A stretch of DNA of 64,000 bases, from positions 101,174 through 165,173 of the forward strand of contig NZ_JALKEV010000011.1 in the NCBI RefSeq assembly GCF_023017105.1. The letters are read 5' to 3'. The translations under genes and the position numbers were made by a program. Below the pieces are notes generated by a model. That model saw nothing but the letters and a program-made list of their open reading frames with translations, did not search any database and was not told the DNA's origin. This stretch comes from Halalkalibacter sp. APA_J-10(15) (GTDB lineage Bacteria > Bacillota > Bacilli > Bacillales > Bacillaceae_D). This document shows, one piece after another, positions 60,270-64,000 of the stretch. How positions within the stretch are numbered: position 1 is the first letter of the stretch; the number at the start of each line of letters is the position of its first letter.

Positions 60270-60740
60270 ATGGTCGAAATAGGACAAGCCGCACCTACTT
60301 TTACACTTGAAGACGTATCAGGAGAACGTGTATCGCTAGAAGATTTCCGTGGTAAGCAGGTTGTTTTGTATTTTTATCCGAAAGACATGACACCTGGTTG
60401 TACAACACAAGCATGTGATTTTCGCGATCATATGGAGGATTTCTCTGCCTTAAATACAGTCATTATTGGCGTAAGTCCTGATCCAATCTCAAGACATGAG
60501 AAGTTTAAGGATAAATATAACCTTCCTTTTTACTTACTAGCAGATGAGGATCATCAGGTGAGTGAGTTATATGGTGTGTGGAAGCTGAAGAAGAATTTTG
60601 GCAAAGAGTATATGGGGATTGAACGTTCAACCTTTATAATTGATAAAGAAGGTAAGCTCATTAAGGAATGGCGCAAGGTTCGTGTGAAGGATCACGTCGA
60701 AGAGGCGTTGATGTATATTAAGGATGAAATAGAAGGATAG
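60270..60740 (+). CDS. bcp: Thiol peroxidase Bcp (peroxiredoxin)
   Basis: 156 aa, reduces hydroperoxides using thioredoxin. Peroxidatic Cys44 in DMTPGCTTQACDFRD with resolving Cys49 five residues later, the Bcp/PrxQ spacing. KNFGKEYMGIERSTFIIDKE is the conserved C-terminal region with the active-site Arg. ATG at 60270 follows AAGGGATGATTGAATC. B. subtilis ygaF is the ortholog in the same place, upstream of perR. Confidence 0.95.
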   Translation: MVEIGQAAPTFTLEDVSGERVSLEDFRGKQVVLYFYPKDMTPGCTTQACDFRDHMEDFSALNTVIIGVSPDPISRHEKFKDKYNLPFYLLADEDHQVSELYGVWKLKKNFGKEYMGIERSTFIIDKEGKLIKEWRKVRVKDHVEEALMYIKDEIEG

Positions 60741-60801
60741 ACAGGAACCAATTCTTTCAATGAAGAGTATAAATAGGTAACAGGGTAGAGGAGGAAAGGC
60801 G

Positions 60802-61104
60802 ATGAAGCTGCTTGTATGTATTATTGATAACTTCTATAGAGATGAAGTTGAAAAGCAATTGAAGCAAAAAGATTACCGTATGACAGAACTCGCGAGCTCT
60901 GGTGGGTTTTGGCGTAAGGGGAATACAACTTTCTTGTTTGGGGTTGAAGAACAGGATGTCTCTATATTAAAGGAGTCGATTAAAGGGGCATGTCTTGATT
61001 TAGAGAAGAAAAAGCAAAGAAAGAGCAAGCAAGCCCATCGCTTCACCTCATTTTTAGTAGATGTGAAGGACTCTGCGCCTTTTTTGGCGGGGACTCAATG
61101 GTAA
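60802..61104 (+). CDS. Cyclic-di-AMP receptor-like protein (DarA/PII-like)
   Basis: 100 aa. MKLLVCIIDNFYRDEVEKQL, YRMTELASSGGFWRKGNTTF and LFGVEEQDVSILKESIKGAC follow the DarA (PstA/YaaQ) pattern MKLi.aIvqd.D...l...L....r.TkLastGGFLr.GNTTflIGve. The B. subtilis protein binds c-di-AMP. The last residues are shorter than in DarA and the large loop (about 65-80) is a Lys-rich stretch KKKQRKSKQAH. ATG at 60802 follows GAGGAGGAAAGGCG. It is the gene just before perR; a second DarA probably lies near the dnaX/holB locus. Confidence 0.82.
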   Translation: MKLLVCIIDNFYRDEVEKQLKQKDYRMTELASSGGFWRKGNTTFLFGVEEQDVSILKESIKGACLDLEKKKQRKSKQAHRFTSFLVDVKDSAPFLAGTQW

Positions 61105-61168
61105 AATAAAATAATGTCTGGAACTAGCGACAGGATCTATTTACAAAATATTCTTCATGTTACCTTGA

Positions 61169-61205
61169 TTGACAATGTGACCATTCGATATTATACTAAT
61201 TACAA
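61169..61205 (+). promoter_or_regulatory. perR promoter with overlapping Per box
   Basis: TTGACA (61169-61174) and TATACT (61192-61197) with a 17-bp spacer. TTATACTAATTACAA (61191-61205) matches the Per box consensus TTATAATnATTATAA at 12 of 14 defined positions and covers the -10, which indicates negative autoregulation by PerR. Confidence 0.85.
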
Positions 61206-61242
61206 AGTAAGAATGGTTTTTTTGAAAGAGAGGTGCATGACT

Positions 61243-61683
61243 ATGTCTGGTCATCGCTTACAAGATGCACTTGAAACGTTGAAAAGTACACGTGTGCGTA
61301 TGACTCCTCAGCGTCATGCGATTCTAGAATTCCTATTTGAATCAAATACCCATCCAACAGCTGATGATATATACAAAGCGTTAGAAGGGCGTTTTCCAAA
61401 TATGAGTGTCGCGACTGTTTATAATAACTTACGCGTCTTTAAGGAAGCTGGTATCGTAAGGGAGTTAACGTACGGTGATTCATCGAGTCGCTTTGATTCA
61501 GTTACATCCGATCACTATCACGTCATTTGTAATGACTGTGGGAAGATCGTCGATTTCCACTATCCGGGATTAGATGAAGTGGAGACACTTGCTGAGCATG
61601 TGACAGGATTTAAAGTGCTAAATCATCGAATGGAGATTAATGGCATTTGTCCGGATTGTCAAACAAAAGCAAAGCAACATTAA
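61243..61683 (+). CDS. perR: Peroxide-responsive repressor PerR
   Basis: Fur-family repressor of peroxide defence genes. 146 aa from ATG at 61243, 7 nt after AGAGGTG. The sensing-site ligands His37, Asp85, His91, His93 and Asp104 and the structural zinc cysteines Cys96, Cys99, Cys136 and Cys139 all sit at the same numbers as in B. subtilis PerR. Recognition helix [15 protein letters not shown]. Peroxide oxidises His37 or His91 through the bound iron and releases DNA. Own promoter has a Per box. Confidence 0.97.
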   Translation: MSGHRLQDALETLKSTRVRMTPQRHAILEFLFESNTHPTADDIYKALEGRFPNMSVATVYNNLRVFKEAGIVRELTYGDSSSRFDSVTSDHYHVICNDCGKIVDFHYPGLDEVETLAEHVTGFKVLNHRMEINGICPDCQTKAKQH

Positions 61684-61807
61684 ACAATGGAACTCGAATG
61701 GTTAATAGCTGTTTGGGTTTCTTTTTTATAAACTAACGAGTTATAAAATTCGTAGAAATGATTTTGGGAGAGTCTAGGAATCCCTATAGAGTAGGATATA
61801 GATGAAG

Positions 61808-61856
61808 GCGGCGGTGAGTTGCCGTAGTGTTTTAGCAGAGGTAACTCACCAGCCGC
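61808..61856. other. Long imperfect hairpin downstream of perR
   Basis: GGCGGTGAGTTGCC pairs with GGTAACTCACCAGCC around a 16-nt loop. No T-run; about 125 bp after the perR stop. It could protect the 3' end or be a degraded repeat. Confidence 0.45.
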
Positions 61857-61961
61857 GAATGGAAACCGAAGTAGATGTGCTAAGCGACGATCAGATAAGA
61901 ATGTTTTGAGAGGTGTCTCTTTCACTTCAAATGAGAAAACATGCTTGATAATGATAGTCAG

Positions 61962-62330
61962 TTATGACAGATCACCTTTTTCTTGCTTCTTTTTATTGTA
62001 CGCTTCATCGAATTCTTTTCCTTCTAATGATTTGTCTAATGTAAGAGGTTCACGACAATGCATGCATGCATCTACACGCCCTAGCATTTTTGTTGCGCCA
62101 CCGCAATTTGGACAAACGACTTGGATTGTTCTTGTTGAAAGCATACCAATCCAAAAATAAACGACCGTACTCGAAATGACAAATAAAAGTCCAAGAAGCA
62201 TGGCAATAATCATAATGACTTGTGATTCACGAAAGAAGATTCCGATGTACATAACTAATATCCCAACAAAAACAAGACCTAACGCAAAGGTTCTGATTTT
62301 GTTAATTTTGTTTGCGTATTTCAATCCCAC
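61962..62330 (-). CDS. ygzB: YgzB family membrane protein (UPF0295)
   Basis: 122 aa: two membrane helices (about 13-33 and 38-62) and a cytosolic zinc-ribbon-like end with [12 protein letters not shown] and [11 protein letters not shown]. This is the YgzB pattern. Function unknown. ATG at 62330 follows GGAGGGGAAAACG. Same position between perR and ygxA as in B. subtilis. Confidence 0.93.
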   Translation of the reverse strand: MGLKYANKINKIRTFALGLVFVGILVMYIGIFFRESQVIMIIAMLLGLLFVISSTVVYFWIGMLSTRTIQVVCPNCGGATKMLGRVDACMHCREPLTLDKSLEGKEFDEAYNKKKQEKGDLS

Positions 62331-62355
62331 GTTTTCCCCTCCTAACTCGTCATAA

Positions 62356-62535
62356 GGGCACTGAAAAAGTTTGATTTTTAACTTTTTTGGTGACCTTTAA
62401 GCAATGAGCGAAGCCGTTGCCTGTTTTAAAAATATTGATACAAGTGGGTGTGTCGTATCAATTGAGCAACGAGTGAAGCCATTGCTTGTCAAATCAAAGG
62501 TACTGAAAGAGTTAATTCGTACTTTTTCAGTGGCC
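62356..62535. repeat. Dispersed repeat family A, copy 5
   Basis: GGGCACTGAAAAAGTTTG to CTTTTTCAGTGGCC, about 180 bp, with GCGAAGCCGTTGCCTG and GAGCAACGAGTGAAGCC inside. The closest relative in the window is copy 1 at 1965. It occupies most of the 340-bp gap between ygzB and ygxA. Confidence 0.8.
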
Positions 62536-62672
62536 TCCTTTAATTCTAGTATACCATAGAAGGCCATTATCGGATTTGACAGAGAAATGAATTGTCTGTA
62601 GAAGGAATTTTTTTGAATGTGGAGAATAGTTAGTATAGATTTGCATGTGATTAATAAGGAGTGGGAAGAACT

Positions 62673-63545
62673 ATGGTGATTGATCAATCTTTGCGTCAAA
62701 TGTATCAGAAATATACAAGTCATGATGGGACTTTAGCTATTGTTGTGGTTGAAAAGGTAAATGTACCATTAACGGTTACGGATGGATTTGACGTTGTTGT
62801 TCTTCTTATTAAAGATGAGTCTCAGTATTCTTGGGGTGTCCAACATTATGTGATAGAGGGGAAGTCTGTTTCTTTTCATTGCGTTAGTATAGAAATGATT
62901 GATCAAACATTATTGACGGGAAATCATCGCCGTTTAATCGATTGGGTTGTGAATGGAGAAGTGGTCTTTGATCGAAATGAAAGCTTACGTACGATTAAAG
63001 AACGAATCGATGCACTTCCTGTTGAAGATCGTCAGAAGAAACTAACGATTCAATTTAGTAAATTATTAAGAAGGTTTGAAGAAGGAAAAACCTTTTTTCG
63101 TGAAGGGCACTTTCTTGATTCGTTTAGTCATATGATGCACGCTCTTCATCATCTTGCTCGTTTGTCGATCGTTAATCAAGGGATGTATTCAGAAGTGGTC
63201 GTTTGGGAGCAAGTGAAAAGAATAGATCCGCCAATTTATAAATTGTATCAGGAGCTTTTTAATAGTAACGAATCGGTCGAGAAGAGAATAGAATTATTAT
63301 TGTTGGCGATGGAGCTCTCCATTCAATCGAAGACGGATTTAGGAAGTCGTCATTTCTTAATGGTTTTGACAGAGCAAAAACGACCTCTTACAATGACTGA
63401 TTTAATGAAATTAAATGAACTAGAAGCATATCGCTTGGATTTAGAATTACTCGTTCGTCATTTAGTAGAAAAAAGAAAGCTAAAGGCTGAAGAGCGGCAA
63501 GTAAGTAACCAGGATTATAAACAATATAGTTATTCATGTTGCTGA
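62673..63545 (+). CDS. ygxA: Nucleotidyltransferase-like protein YgxA
   Basis: 290 aa from ATG at 62673, behind AAGGAG at about 11 nt; the GTG at 62661 overlaps that site. FDVVVLLIKDESQYSW resembles a degenerate nucleotidyltransferase active-site strand, then GNHRRLIDWVVNGEVVFDRN and a helical C-terminal half (SFSHMMHALHHLARLSIVNQ). Function unknown; always found just before an rrn operon in B. subtilis relatives. Confidence 0.92.
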   Translation: MVIDQSLRQMYQKYTSHDGTLAIVVVEKVNVPLTVTDGFDVVVLLIKDESQYSWGVQHYVIEGKSVSFHCVSIEMIDQTLLTGNHRRLIDWVVNGEVVFDRNESLRTIKERIDALPVEDRQKKLTIQFSKLLRRFEEGKTFFREGHFLDSFSHMMHALHHLARLSIVNQGMYSEVVVWEQVKRIDPPIYKLYQELFNSNESVEKRIELLLLAMELSIQSKTDLGSRHFLMVLTEQKRPLTMTDLMKLNELEAYRLDLELLVRHLVEKRKLKAEERQVSNQDYKQYSYSCC

Positions 63546-63559
63546 TCTTGAAAAAAGTA

Positions 63560-63663
63560 TTGACGTTATTCTTCTTCGATGATATATTATTACTTGTCGC
63601 TGAAATGAGCGACGGAATAGTTTTGAAAAAGTCTTGACATCAAAAATAGTTTGATGTTATGAT
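63560..63663 (+). promoter_or_regulatory. Tandem rrn promoters P1 and P2
   Basis: P1: TTGACG (63560-63565), 17 bp, TATATT (63583-63588). P2: TTGACA (63634-63639), 18 bp, TATGAT (63658-63663). Downstream GTTCTTTGAAAACTGAAC is the usual leader/boxA-like region of Bacillus rrn operons. Tandem promoters before 16S are typical. Confidence 0.85.
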
Positions 63664-63796
63664 GTAAAGGTCGCTAAAAACGACGAAAGTTCTTTGAAAA
63701 CTGAACAAAAGCCAAGCGGAAAAGAGACAATTGTTGCGTGAGCAACAAGGAATCTCGTCAATGTTTTATGTAGTATATGAGCTAATTCAACTCAAC

Positions 63797-64000
63797 TTTT
63801 ATGGAGAGTTTGATCCTGGCTCAGGACGAACGCTGGCGGCGTGCCTAATACATGCAAGTCGAGCGGACTTTAAGGAGAACTTGTTCTCCTTTGAAGTTAG
63901 CGGCGAACGGGTGAGTAACACGTGGGCAACCTGCCCTGTAGATTGGGATAACATCGAGAAATCGGTGCTAATACCGGATGATAGCGTTTATGCGCATGCA
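63797..64000 (+). rRNA. 16S ribosomal RNA, 5' end only
   Basis: The conserved 16S start GAGAGTTTGATCCTGGCTCA, then GACGAACGCTGGCGGCGTGC and CATGCAAGTCGAGCG, are present. The first variable loop (V1) is GGACTTTAAGGAGAACTTG and its complement. The gene runs off the right edge after about 204 bases. Confidence 0.97.

Overview
The window comes from a spore-forming, probably salt- or alkali-adapted member of the Bacillaceae. The evidence is the sporulation genes (pdaA, sspK, a gamma-type SASP, an Sda-like checkpoint protein), a complete ectABC ectoine operon, and a right half that follows the Bacillus subtilis order yfhE-yfhF-recX-yfhH-sspK-yfhJ-yfhP-mutY-fabL-sspE-ntdP(ygaC)-ygaD-ygaE-gsaB-bcp-perR-ygzB-ygxA-rrn. 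The window ends in the first about 200 bases of a 16S rRNA gene, just behind two tandem promoters. It starts inside an aldehyde dehydrogenase gene.

Layout. 1-17.7 kb: mostly core genes: aldehyde dehydrogenase, a stand-alone catalase-tail protein behind a Per/Fur-type operator, an M3 oligopeptidase, FbpB- and YtxH-like small proteins, OsmC, a MATE-YczE pair, convergent yfkD/yfkAB, a phosphatase, class I fumarase, pdaA and a 23S rRNA uracil methyltransferase. 17.8-27.3 kb: an accessory block centred on a 1221-residue multicopper oxidase of the MnxG (Mn(II) oxidase) type, with a CopD-like membrane protein on one side and at least five small-beta-barrel proteins around it, some rich in Cys and His as in spore coats. 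27.4-35 kb: a decaying accessory zone with broken genes, a 454-bp duplication carrying an HxlR regulator, a nitroreductase, and two genes each interrupted by a single stop codon. 35-42 kb: an amide hydrolase, membrane proteins, a PAS/degenerate-GGDEF/EAL phosphodiesterase and ectABC. 42.4-64 kb: the B. subtilis-like yfh-yga-rrn segment.

How the genes relate. PerR, Bcp, OsmC and the Per-box-controlled catalase-tail protein form a peroxide-defence theme. The SASPs, PdaA, Sda and the MnxG cluster belong to the spore. EctABC makes ectoine for osmotic protection. MutY and RecX serve DNA repair.

Intergenic DNA carries at least three repeat families (A: about 170-bp elements ending in CACTGAAAAAG; B: about 163-bp elements ending in TTCAAAAAG; C: short palindromic CTCATTCCGCT units), none with a transposase. 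The most unusual object is a leader RNA at 43308-43441 (minus strand). It contains a perfect tRNA-type T-arm inside a closed multibranch fold, followed by a terminator that also masks the ribosome-binding site of a GNAT acetyltransferase gene.
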